This document shows positions 13,439 to 20,140 of a stretch of 20,140 nucleotides of DNA, piece by piece. This stretch comes from JAJZJT01 sp049964655. GTDB lineage: Bacteria > Actinomycetota > Acidimicrobiia > Acidimicrobiales > RAAP-2. Made by a program: the position numbers and the translations under genes. Below the pieces are notes generated by a model. It saw only the letters and a program-made list of their open reading frames with translations, was not told the DNA's origin and did no database searches. The stretch covers positions 1-20,140 of the forward strand of contig JBMFXC010000048.1 of assembly GCA_049964655.1 (NCBI GenBank), written 5' to 3'. The first letter of the stretch is position 1. Each line of letters opens with the position of its first letter.

Positions 13439-14374
13439 TCAGCCCGCCTGCCGACGGGAGCGGACCGGATGGTCGCTCTTGAAGGCGTTGCTCTGGAGGG
13501 CGTCGGCTTGCCACGCCGTGTCGAGCAGCGCGGCGATCTCGCTGGTGAGGCGTTCTGGTCGGACACGGAGCTCGAAGATGGACCGGGCTCGGACCAGCCG
13601 GGCGTCGGGGAGCCGCCTGGCCAGCTGCCGGGCGTCGTGGAACGGGTGCACGCTGTCGGAGCGGTGGCCGATCACCAGGGCAGGGACGCCCATCGCCGCC
13701 CGCTCCTCGACGGTCGGGCCGAGCGGTCCGGCCAGCACGCCGTGGAGCACGGCAGCGGTTGCCCGAGGGTCGTTGGCGACTGCCCCGAGGAAGCTGTCGA
13801 GCGGTCCGAGCCCGGTGCGTGGCAGGCGACGGGCCACGGACGCAGCGGCGACCGCCGCCGGCCGGGCGTAGTGCATGGCGAAGAGCAGGGGGACGAAGGT
13901 CAACGCGGCGGCGGGGACGGCCCACTCGAGCACCGGCATCTCGATCACCAGCCCCTGCACCCGCTCGGGGGCCTGGGCCGCGACCATCAGACTGACGTTG
14001 GCGCCGAGCGAGACGCCACCGATCACAGCGCGCTCGACCTCGAGATGGTCGAGGAGGGCGACCACGTGGCGGGCGTAGGTGTCGATCCGGTGCGACGAGG
14101 CTCGGCGTGGCTTGTCGGAGCGTCCGTGCCCCGGGAGGTCGAGGAGCACGACCCGGTTGCCGGCAGCCGCCAGGTCGGTGGCCAGGCGCCGGTTGAGGTC
14201 GGCACTGAGCAGGATGGCATGGAGGAAGACGAAGACCCGGTCGCCTGTCCCGTGGGACTCATACGCCAACCGGACGCCGTCGTGGACGAACGACCCGAGC
14301 TCGTAGGTGGAGCCGGCGGGTCGTCGTGTCTTCGCCTGGGCGCTCCGGCGGGGGCCGGCGTTCTTCGGAGGCAT
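13439..14374 (-). CDS. Alpha/beta-fold hydrolase, atypical active site
   Basis: A soluble alpha/beta-hydrolase-fold protein of 311 aa. The nucleophile elbow GVSLG is at 120-124 (Ser122), and the DLPGHGRSDKP motif is at 79-89. The acid lies in HRSDSVHPF. Two features are unusual. The oxyanion HG motif is HA (FLHAILLSADL, 50-60). Where the catalytic His is expected near the C-terminus there is ARSIFELRVRPERL with no His. Residues 1-22 are a basic Pro/Arg extension. ATG 14374 is supported by a TAGCGT box six bases upstream. It converges on arfB and stands alone. It may be an esterase-like enzyme with altered chemistry or a non-catalytic member; the substrate is unknown. Confidence 0.85.
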   Translation of the reverse strand: MPPKNAGPRRSAQAKTRRPAGSTYELGSFVHDGVRLAYESHGTGDRVFVFLHAILLSADLNRRLATDLAAAGNRVVLLDLPGHGRSDKPRRASSHRIDTYARHVVALLDHLEVERAVIGGVSLGANVSLMVAAQAPERVQGLVIEMPVLEWAVPAAALTFVPLLFAMHYARPAAVAAASVARRLPRTGLGPLDSFLGAVANDPRATAAVLHGVLAGPLGPTVEERAAMGVPALVIGHRSDSVHPFHDARQLARRLPDARLVRARSIFELRVRPERLTSEIAALLDTAWQADALQSNAFKSDHPVRSRRQAG

Positions 14375-14380
14375 CCCGCC

Positions 14381-14386
14381 ACGCTA
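14381..14386 (-). promoter_or_regulatory. -10 box TAGCGT for leaderless hydrolase mRNA
   Basis: On the minus strand TAGCGT is followed by GGCGGG and ATG 14374. The six-base spacing equals that at four other genes here. GGCGGG could be read as a weak Shine-Dalgarno, but it touches the ATG and would be too close. Confidence 0.55.
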
Positions 14387-14447
14387 GGCCGGAGCAGGGC
14401 GCGCGCGTGCGCACGGCCGGCCGATAGCTCGGTCACCCTCGGGGCAG

Positions 14448-15326
14448 TCAGGTGGCAAGCGCGGCCACGGCCTTGGCCACGGTCTCTACGGTCGGCGCAC
14501 TCGAGTCCTCGCGGATGCCGACCAGCGCGGTGAGGGTCGCCCAGCCGTCGGCCAGGGCGGCGGCGTCCGATCCGGGGTCGGCCTCGCGTCGTTCCGCGTC
14601 CGGGTCGCTGCCGTCGCCGCCTCGCAGCACGAGGGAGATGGCCCCGCCCGTTCGGTCCTGCGTGGCGGCGTCGGCGGGGTGGTCGCCGGGGTCGCGTCGG
14701 GCTGCCCGGATCAGCCCGGTGCTCCCGAGGCCGGCGTGACGGACCCCGCGCAGCCCGTCGGGCGTCACCGCCGGGACGTTCAGGTTGAGCACCGTCGAGG
14801 GGGCGGCGGTGGCGAGCACCGGAACGGCGCGGACGGCCAGTCCGACGGGGGTCTCCCACGGGACCGGATCGGACCCCCAGGCGACGCTGACGGCCAGCGC
14901 CCGCAACCCGAACTGGGCGGCGGTCAGTGCCGCGCCGACCGTCCCCGAGTGCAGGGCCGACCTTCCGGCGTTGACGCCGTGGTTGACGCCGGAGAGGACG
15001 AGGTCGAAGGGAGGCCCGAACCCGCCGATGCAGGCCAAGATGACAGCCAGGGCCGGTGGGCCGTCGATGCCGAAGGTGGCGACGTCTTCCAGCCCCCGCA
15101 CCTCGACCGACTCGTAAGGGATCGTCTCGCGTTCGTAGACGGCGCCGACCGCAGCCCCGGCACCACTGTGGTCGACGAGCGGGGCCACCACGACCACGTC
15201 CCCCACGGCAGCGTCGGCGAGCCCCCGGGCGAGCGCGGCGATGCCCGGGGCGAACACGCCGTCGTCGTTGGTCACCAGGATGCGCACCGCGAGCCCCGTT
15301 CGGCCGACCCCAGGGCGGGGTCGCAC
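14448..15326 (-). CDS. surE: 5'/3'-nucleotidase SurE
   Basis: A metal-dependent phosphatase that removes phosphate from nucleoside monophosphates and short polyphosphates in stationary or stress states. The metal-binding NDDG motif (VRILVTNDDGVFAPG) is at the N-terminus, followed by VVVAPLVDHSGAGAAV, then FDLVLSGVNHGVNAGRSALHSGTVGAAL with the second metal-site residues. Length is 292 aa from GTG 15326. GTG 15287, which would begin the protein directly at VRILVTNDDG as most SurE do, is the alternative (279 aa). The start at 15326 is favoured only because a TATGGT box lies eight bases upstream. The C-terminal third has a charged insert rich in Asp, Arg and Gly. It diverges from the epimerase gene over a shared promoter. 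Confidence 0.9.
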   Translation of the reverse strand: MRPRPGVGRTGLAVRILVTNDDGVFAPGIAALARGLADAAVGDVVVVAPLVDHSGAGAAVGAVYERETIPYESVEVRGLEDVATFGIDGPPALAVILACIGGFGPPFDLVLSGVNHGVNAGRSALHSGTVGAALTAAQFGLRALAVSVAWGSDPVPWETPVGLAVRAVPVLATAAPSTVLNLNVPAVTPDGLRGVRHAGLGSTGLIRAARRDPGDHPADAATQDRTGGAISLVLRGGDGSDPDAERREADPGSDAAALADGWATLTALVGIREDSSAPTVETVAKAVAALAT

Positions 15327-15333
15327 CGTGGCC

Positions 15334-15340
15334 TACCATA
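15334..15340. promoter_or_regulatory. Shared symmetric -10 heptamer between surE and the epimerase gene
   Basis: TACCATA reads TACCAT (TANNNT) on the plus strand at 15334-15339 and TATGGT (TANNNT) on the minus strand at 15340-15335. One short element could therefore serve both divergent genes. Expected starts are near 15327 (minus) and 15346 (plus). Symmetric -10 elements that fire both ways have been described in bacteria; its use here is inference. Confidence 0.5.
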
Positions 15341-15448
15341 CCGGTGGCCGATCGGCCGACGACCCCTCGGGCCCGGCGTGTCTCGCCCTGCGGTCGGGGG
15401 TCTCGCCGCCGGTGGACAGGTGGTCACCAGGGAGGACGAGCGACGACA

Positions 15449-16450
15449 ATGGCCTCACGACCGAACGACGACCGGCGCCCCGCCCAGACGACGGCGGCGA
15501 CCGGTGACCAGTGGGTCATCGGCCACGGGCACCAGCGCGCCGTGGTCACCGAGGTGGGTGCGACGCTGCGGTCCTATACGGTCGGCGACCGCCACGTCCT
15601 CGACGGCTTCGGCCCCGACGAGTGGAGCCATGGCGGCCGTGGCCAGGTGCTCGCCCCGTGGCCGAACCGGTTGGGCGACGGTCGGTACCACTTCGCCGAC
15701 GTGCATGCCCAGGCCGCCCTCGACGAGCCCGAGCGGAACAACGCCATCCATGGCCTCGTGCGCTGGTTGCCCTTCGTCATGGCTGGTCGTGCCCAGAACC
15801 GGGTGACGCTGGCCTGCACCCTGCACCCCACACCGGGCTACCCGTTCACCTTGGGCCTCTCGGTGGAGTACCGGCTCGGACGGGAAGGTCTGGTGGTGAC
15901 CGCAGACGCCGAGAACCTCGGTCCGGACCCCTTGCCCTTCGGGCTCGGCTTCCACCCCTACCTCACGCTCGGCACCGCGACGGTCGACGCCCTCCGCCTG
16001 CGAGTGCCGGCCCGCCGGCGGCTCGTCACCGACGAACGGGGCCTACCCACTGGGTCGGCCGAGGTTGCCGGCACCGAGCTCGATTTCACCGGTGGTCGCC
16101 TGATCGGTCCGACTCGGCTCGACACCGCGTTCACCGACCTCGAGCGCGACGGAGACGGCAACGCCAGGATCGAGCTCGACATCCCTGTCGCCGACGAGGA
16201 TGCCGAAGGACCCGAGCGGGCCGGTGTCGGCGGTGGCCGGCCGGGCGGCGGGGCAACGCTGTGGATGGACGAGCGGTTCGGCTACGTCATGGTGTACACG
16301 GGTGACACCCTGCCTCCGGGCGAACGGCGCCGGTCGATCGCTGTCGAGCCCATGACGTGCCCGCCCGACGCGTTGCGCTCGGGCGAGTCCGTCGTGGAGC
16401 TCAGCCCGCACGGACGGTGGACGGCGTCGTGGGGGATCGTGCCGCGCTGA
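15449..16450 (+). CDS. Aldose 1-epimerase (mutarotase) family protein
   Basis: A cytoplasmic enzyme of the galactose-mutarotase fold that interconverts alpha and beta anomers of a hexose. The protein is 333 aa from ATG 15449. Family landmarks are GQVLAPWPNRLGDGRY (65-80), the catalytic-type histidines His101 (NNAIHGL) and His169 (GFHPYL), and the general-base Glu300 (EPMTCPPDA). GGAGGA lies 12 bases upstream of ATG 15449, slightly far. GTG 15344 is in frame and close to the -10 box, but its spacing of four is short and the intervening residues look non-coding. It diverges from surE. Residues 248-268 are a Gly/Asp-rich loop. The true sugar, which may be a phosphosugar, cannot be told. Confidence 0.9.
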   Translation: MASRPNDDRRPAQTTAATGDQWVIGHGHQRAVVTEVGATLRSYTVGDRHVLDGFGPDEWSHGGRGQVLAPWPNRLGDGRYHFADVHAQAALDEPERNNAIHGLVRWLPFVMAGRAQNRVTLACTLHPTPGYPFTLGLSVEYRLGREGLVVTADAENLGPDPLPFGLGFHPYLTLGTATVDALRLRVPARRRLVTDERGLPTGSAEVAGTELDFTGGRLIGPTRLDTAFTDLERDGDGNARIELDIPVADEDAEGPERAGVGGGRPGGGATLWMDERFGYVMVYTGDTLPPGERRRSIAVEPMTCPPDALRSGESVVELSPHGRWTASWGIVPR

Positions 16451-16476
16451 CCCGGTGCTCGATCCCCTCGGGTCAG
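16447..16476. terminator. Convergent hairpin containing both stop codons
   Basis: CTGACCCG at 16447-16454 and CGGGTCAG at 16469-16476 form a perfect 8-bp stem with a 14-nt loop. The epimerase stop (TGA, 16448-16450) pairs with the complement of the GGDEF-EAL stop (16473-16475). No T-tract follows on either strand. Confidence 0.5.
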
Positions 16477-19454
16477 TCGCGACGGGCCCGGACCACACCA
16501 GCCGCCGCGTCGGGCCCGAGCGGGCGGGCGAACAGGTAGCCCTGGGCGAACCGGCAGCCCAGGGCGACCAGCCGGTCGCACTGCTGTTGGCGCTCGATCC
16601 CCTCGGCCACGACGGCCAGGTCGAAGGCGTCGGCCAGGGTGACCACCGCTTCGACGACCGAGTCGTAGCGGCTGCCCAGCCCGTCCACGAAGGCCTTGTC
16701 GATCTTGACCACGTCCACCGGGAGGCGGGAGAGGGAGAACAGCGACGAGAACCCGGTGCCGAAGTCGTCGATGGCCAGGCGGACGCCCAAGTCCTTCAGG
16801 GCTTCGAGCCGGCGGAGCGCGGCCCGAAAGTCACGGATGAAGACGCTCTCGGTGATCTCGAGGACGAGTAGCTCGGGCGGGATGCCGCTCTGGTCGAGTG
16901 CGTCGCGCACCTCGCTGACGAAGTGGTCGTGCTCGAGCTGCCGGTTCGACACGTTGACGCTCATCGACACCTCGGGCACGCCGGCGGCGCGCCAGGCGGC
17001 GAGCTGGTGGCAGCTCTGACGAAGGACCCAGCGTCCCACCTCGACGATGAGGCCGCTCTCCTCGGCGATGGGGACGAACTCGAGTGGTGAGACGACGCCC
17101 CGTCTGGGATGGTCCCACCGCAGGAGGGCCTCGACGCCCACCGGCCGCCCCTCGGGAACCGACACGACGGGCTGGTAGGCAAGCCGGAGCTCGTCACGTC
17201 GGAGCGCGAGGTGGAGCTCGGCCTCCGTGGCGACCCGGGCAGCGGCAGCGAGGGTGAGGGAGTCGTCGAACAGCTCGACGCGGTCCCGCCCGTTCTGCTT
17301 CGCCCGGTTGACGGCGGCGTCGGTGTTGCGCAGGAGGACGTCCGCGGTGTCCCCGGACGCCCCGACGGCGGCACCGATGCTGGCGGTGACGAAGCAGTCG
17401 GTCCCGTCGACGGTGAAGGAGCGTTGGAAGAGCGTGAGCAGGCGCTCGGCGAACGCCTCCGCCTCCTCCTTGCCGCGCACGCTCTCGAGGAGGACGCCGA
17501 ACTCGTCGCCGCCCACCCGGGCGAGGAAGTGCCCTTCGGTGGCGGCCCCGAGGCGCTCGGCCACCGCGACCACCAGTTGGTCGCCGACCGAGTGGCCCCT
17601 GCTGTCGTTCAGGTACTTGAAGTGGTCGAGGTCGAGGAAGAGGACGGCGACCGGAGGGTCGACGCTGAGCCGCCGGTCGAGGGTGCCGGTGAGCCGCCGG
17701 CGGAAGTGGACGCGGTTGGGTAGCCCCGTGAGGGGATCGTGACTTGCCTGGTGAGCCAGGCGGCGCTCGAACTCGCGTCGTTCGGTGACGTCCCGGATGG
17801 CCGCCGAGATGAGGGGACCCTCCGGCGTGGCGAGCGACGAGAAGGTGATCTCGACGGGGAACTCGACGCCGTCGCGACGCAGCCCGAAGGTCGACCGATC
17901 GGAGCCGACCGTCCGGGTGCCGCCCCGCTCGAGCCAGTCGTCGATCTCGCCGATGAGCAGCTCGACGTACCGGGCAGGGACGAGCTCGCGCGCCGAACGT
18001 CCGACGAGCTCCCTGGCCGAGTAGCCGAACAGCGTCTCGGCAGCCCGACTGACCTGCATGATCGTGCCGTCGGTCGAGTCGAAGACGACCACGGCGTCCG
18101 GTGCGGCATCGAGGAGACGCCGGTAGCGATCGGCGTCGCGTCGACGCTCGTCGAGCAGGTGGGCGGTCCAGAGGGCATGACCGGTCTGGACGCACAACAG
18201 CTCGAAGGCGGCGAGCTCGTCGGGCTGGACGGTCCGGTGCACCCGGGTGCCGGCCTCGAGCACGGCGACCAGCTCTCCGTTGGTCCAGACGGGCCCGGCG
18301 ACGACCGTGCGGTAGCCGACAGCGGCCAGCTCGGGGCTCGGCGCGGTGGTTCGCGAGTAGTCGTCGACCACCACGACGCGGCGTTCGGCCAGCACCTGGG
18401 CCACGACGCCGACGTCCGCGGGGTGCTGGCCCGTGGCGTAGGGCTCGGGCAGGTTGCGCGCTCGGAGGACCCGGTAGGTGAGGCCCCCGGCCTCGAGGGC
18501 GCAGATGTCCACCGACTCGAAGTCGAGGACCTCCAGTGCGTCGGCGACGGCATCGAGGACGCCGTCGCTGTCGAGGGCATCGATCTCGCGCGCGGCTCGG
18601 GCCATCCGGCTCCACAACGCCACCCGCCGTTCGGTGGCGCGCTGCTCGGCCGACTGCCGGGTGAAATGACGACCGAGCTCGTGGCCGACGGCACCCACGG
18701 CCAGGCCGGCGGCGGCCATCATGCTGACCCGGAAGGCCAGGCCGGCTGCGTCGAGCGAGCCGGAGGTGGTGAGCGCCACCGTCACCAGGTAGCCGCCGAT
18801 GGAGGTCAGGTTGAGACCGATCTTCAGCCCGAGGGGGAACGTCGCCCCCGAGAGGAAGACCGCGCACGCCACGAGGACGACGTACAGCTCGGAAGCGTCG
18901 CCACCGGTGAGCGCGATGGCTGCGTCGACGAGCCCGACGAGGACGAGCACCCACGCCGCCAGTAGGGCGACGCCCCACCGAGACTGGATGACGGTGCGCC
19001 ACGGCAGGAGAGCGGCCGTCCCTGACGCAGCGGCGGCGATGGCGATGAGCACGACCATGCCTCCCCGGTCGTCGAGCCGAGAGCTGCCGGGCAGGAACAC
19101 GTAGAGGGCGAGAGCGACGAGCACGACGAACGAGATGAGCAGGTCGCTGCGCACCGTGTGGAGGCGGTAGCGGGCGACGGGGTCGTCGGGTGACAGGAGC
19201 GGACGGGTCCTCGCGGCGTCCGGGTCTGTGGCTGCGGCGGTGGGCACCGGCTCGTCAGGGGCGGTCGTGGTCAGACGGACGGGGGGCGGTTGGTCGCCGG
19301 GTCCGGTGCTCCCGGTCGGGAGCCATCCCACAGCGGGTCCTGCCCTTGGCGTCGCGGTCGCAGCACGGCCACCACCACGTTCGCCAGTGTCGGCGGTGTC
19401 GCCGGCAGCCACCTCGTAGAACCCTTCGACCGCCTGCTCCCTGTCGTCGGCCAT
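16473..19454 (-). CDS. Membrane GAF-PAS-GGDEF-EAL cyclic-di-GMP protein
   Basis: A 993-aa inner-membrane signalling protein that may both make and degrade c-di-GMP. Order: a polar Gly/Thr/Pro-rich N-terminus (1-100), five or six membrane helices (about 103-257, MASE-like), a GAF domain (about 285-430), a PAS domain (about 442-560), GGDEF (about 565-730) and EAL (about 740-985). The GGDEF motif is intact at 648-652 with FLDLDHFKYLND ahead of it. The RxxD inhibitory site expected five residues before GGDEF is absent (TEGH there). EAL residues are intact: EALLRW (775-780), NVSNRQL, EITES (Glu867), DDFGTGFSS (896-904), KIDKAF (Lys917) and AEGIE. ATG 19454 has AGGGGGA upstream; GTG 19472 is less likely. 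It converges on the epimerase gene. Which activity dominates cannot be seen. Confidence 0.93.
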   Translation of the reverse strand: MADDREQAVEGFYEVAAGDTADTGERGGGRAATATPRAGPAVGWLPTGSTGPGDQPPPVRLTTTAPDEPVPTAAATDPDAARTRPLLSPDDPVARYRLHTVRSDLLISFVVLVALALYVFLPGSSRLDDRGGMVVLIAIAAAASGTAALLPWRTVIQSRWGVALLAAWVLVLVGLVDAAIALTGGDASELYVVLVACAVFLSGATFPLGLKIGLNLTSIGGYLVTVALTTSGSLDAAGLAFRVSMMAAAGLAVGAVGHELGRHFTRQSAEQRATERRVALWSRMARAAREIDALDSDGVLDAVADALEVLDFESVDICALEAGGLTYRVLRARNLPEPYATGQHPADVGVVAQVLAERRVVVVDDYSRTTAPSPELAAVGYRTVVAGPVWTNGELVAVLEAGTRVHRTVQPDELAAFELLCVQTGHALWTAHLLDERRRDADRYRRLLDAAPDAVVVFDSTDGTIMQVSRAAETLFGYSARELVGRSARELVPARYVELLIGEIDDWLERGGTRTVGSDRSTFGLRRDGVEFPVEITFSSLATPEGPLISAAIRDVTERREFERRLAHQASHDPLTGLPNRVHFRRRLTGTLDRRLSVDPPVAVLFLDLDHFKYLNDSRGHSVGDQLVVAVAERLGAATEGHFLARVGGDEFGVLLESVRGKEEAEAFAERLLTLFQRSFTVDGTDCFVTASIGAAVGASGDTADVLLRNTDAAVNRAKQNGRDRVELFDDSLTLAAAARVATEAELHLALRRDELRLAYQPVVSVPEGRPVGVEALLRWDHPRRGVVSPLEFVPIAEESGLIVEVGRWVLRQSCHQLAAWRAAGVPEVSMSVNVSNRQLEHDHFVSEVRDALDQSGIPPELLVLEITESVFIRDFRAALRRLEALKDLGVRLAIDDFGTGFSSLFSLSRLPVDVVKIDKAFVDGLGSRYDSVVEAVVTLADAFDLAVVAEGIERQQQCDRLVALGCRFAQGYLFARPLGPDAAAGVVRARRD

Positions 19455-19562
19455 CGGCTTCCCCCTCGGCACCTGATCCGCCGGCGCCCAGGCGGGGCTC
19501 AGGTGCCACGTTCGGTTCTACCACGCTTCGTAGTGAAGGGCCAGAAGATGCGTCGCCATGTG

Positions 19563-19577
19563 CTCACGTAGCGTGAG
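19563..19577. promoter_or_regulatory. Short palindrome upstream of the c-di-GMP gene
   Basis: CTCACG and CGTGAG flank TAG at 19563-19577, about 110 bp upstream of ATG 19454. It is the size of a small operator. No confident promoter was found in 19455-19733, and the 280-bp gap holds only this palindrome and the hairpin at 19652-19676. Confidence 0.3.
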
Positions 19578-19651
19578 GACATTGACACGGCACGTCCGGC
19601 GGCGCGGTCCGCTCCGGCTGTCACCCGCCTGGAGGCAGGCCCCCGACGCGA

Positions 19652-19676
19652 CGAACGGCCCGCCGGGGGCCGTTCG
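19652..19676 (-). terminator. Hairpin downstream of tRNA-Arg
   Basis: CGAACGGCCC (19652-19661) pairs perfectly with GGGCCGTTCG (19667-19676) around a 5-nt loop, a 10-bp stem. It lies 57 nt past the tRNA-Arg 3' end in the direction of its transcription, fitting an intrinsic terminator without a long T-tract. Confidence 0.6.
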
Positions 19677-19733
19677 CTGAGCGACACACCCAACCGTGAA
19701 GCTGGTGGAGGCCTGACGGTGGAGACCTCGGCG

Positions 19734-19807
19734 TGCCCCCGGCAGGAGTCGAACCCGCAACCTGGTGGGTAGAAGCCACCTGCTCTATCCAATTGAGCTA
19801 CAGGGGC
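19734..19807 (-). tRNA. tRNA-Arg (anticodon TCT)
   Basis: Read on the minus strand, the acceptor GCCCCTG pairs with CGGGGGC (one T-G pair). The D-arm is GCTC...GAGC, the anticodon stem GGTGG/CCACC with loop CTTCTAC gives anticodon TCT (reads AGA), and the T-arm is GCGGG TTCGACT CCTGC. Discriminator is A. The 3' CCA is not encoded. AGA is a rare codon in such GC-rich genomes. A possible -10 box TAGCCT lies at 19852-19847. Confidence 0.95.
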
Positions 19808-19912
19808 GAGACAACGTCGAGCGGACCGGTTGGTGTCGCACCGGTGAGGCTAGTGCGAGTCGTCCGGCCGGACCGGGGGATGCCGCTCCGTGTGCCAGAC
19901 TGGGCACTCCTT

Positions 19913-19987
19913 GGTGGCCGTAGCTCAGTTGGTTAGAGCGCCAGGTTGTGGCCCTGGAGGTCGGGGGTTCGAGTCCCCTCGGTCACC
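19913..19987 (+). tRNA. tRNA-His (anticodon GTG)
   Basis: The acceptor GTGGCCG pairs with CGGTCAC. The anticodon stem CCAGG/CCTGG with loop TTGTGGC gives anticodon GTG. An extra G at 19913 faces C at 19987, giving the G-1:C73 pair that identifies histidine tRNA. The T-arm is GGGGG TTCGAGT CCCCT. CCA is not encoded (CGA follows). Confidence 0.95.
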
Positions 19988-20044
19988 CGACGAGGACTGA
20001 CGTCGACAGACCGTCGTCACCTCTGATCGCAGTACCCTGCCGTC

Positions 20045-20050
20045 TATGAT
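20045..20050 (+). promoter_or_regulatory. -10 box TATGAT for tRNA-Lys
   Basis: TATGAT is a near-consensus -10 box and ends six bases before the first base of tRNA-Lys at 20057. Transcription may therefore begin at or very near the mature tRNA 5' end. No good -35 was found. Confidence 0.5.
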
Positions 20051-20056
20051 GCGCAG

Positions 20057-20131
20057 GCGCCTCTAGCTCAACGGCAGAGCAACGGACTCTTAATCCGCAG
20101 GTTCCGGGTTCGAATCCCGGGGGGCGCACCA
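20057..20131 (+). tRNA. tRNA-Lys (anticodon CTT), CCA encoded
   Basis: The acceptor GCGCCTC pairs with GGGGCGC. The D-arm is GCTC...GAGC with a short loop. The anticodon stem ACGGA/TCCGC (last pair A-C mismatch) with loop CTCTTAA gives anticodon CTT (reads AAG). The T-arm is CCGGG TTCGAAT CCCGG. Discriminator A at 20128 is followed by CCA at 20129-20131, so this is the only one of the three tRNAs with an encoded CCA. The window ends nine bases later. Confidence 0.95.
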
Positions 20132-20140
20132 AAAACCCCA

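Noticed and set aside
15344..15449. Leaderless GTG 15344 as the epimerase start
   Set aside because: It is in frame, but the spacing to the -10 box is only four bases and the 35 extra residues are Arg-rich and non-family-like; ATG 15449 has a Shine-Dalgarno.
19734..20131. tRNA cluster as an integration (att) site
   Set aside because: No integrase, no duplicated tRNA end and no change in gene character within the window.

Overview
The window is high-GC DNA with compact genes on both strands. The gene content points to a GC-rich actinobacterium, possibly Acidimicrobiia-like: a deazaflavin (F420)-dependent nitroreductase, a DUF4031 protein, and many TANNNT -10 boxes placed directly before start codons, which marks leaderless mRNAs. 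The class-level placement is inference. Coding genes are housekeeping or environmental, and no phage, integrase, IS or CRISPR was seen.

Layout. 68-670: low-molecular-weight tyrosine phosphatase. 754-3439: a DHA2-type MFS exporter divergent from a MarR regulator, with a palindromic operator inside the exporter promoter. 3457-4762: a lone PAS protein divergent from an AlkA-like glycosylase. 4814-6022: a thiolase. 6425-10505: a three-gene secretion/surface module. 10544-11337: F420-type nitroreductase and DUF4031. 11234-12828: an SDR followed by a Mug-family glycosylase. 12869-13371: a putative leaderless small ORF running into arfB. 13439-14374: alpha/beta hydrolase. 14448-16450: surE divergent from an aldose 1-epimerase over a shared, symmetric -10 box. 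16473-19454: a membrane GAF-PAS-GGDEF-EAL protein. 19734-20131: tRNA-Arg(TCT), tRNA-His(GTG) and tRNA-Lys(CTT).

The most interesting part is 6425-10505. A small secreted six-cysteine protein with a SipW/TasA-style leader is followed by a 747-residue protein. In the larger protein the same six-cysteine scaffold appears to be split between cysteines 3 and 4 by about 500 cysteine-free residues holding two LamG-like domains. The two LamG copies share a 439-bp block with no mismatch. The last gene overlaps by GTGA and encodes an ER/SipW-type signal peptidase (Ser/His/Asp) with extra membrane segments and an extra outside domain. Together this looks like a self-contained system for making and processing surface or matrix proteins.

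Other points of note are the repeated TANNNT-N6-start signature, the small ORF coupled to the ribosome-rescue gene arfB, a possible CTG start for the Mug-family gene, and convergent hairpins at operon ends. All family calls come from reading motifs by eye; no database search was run.
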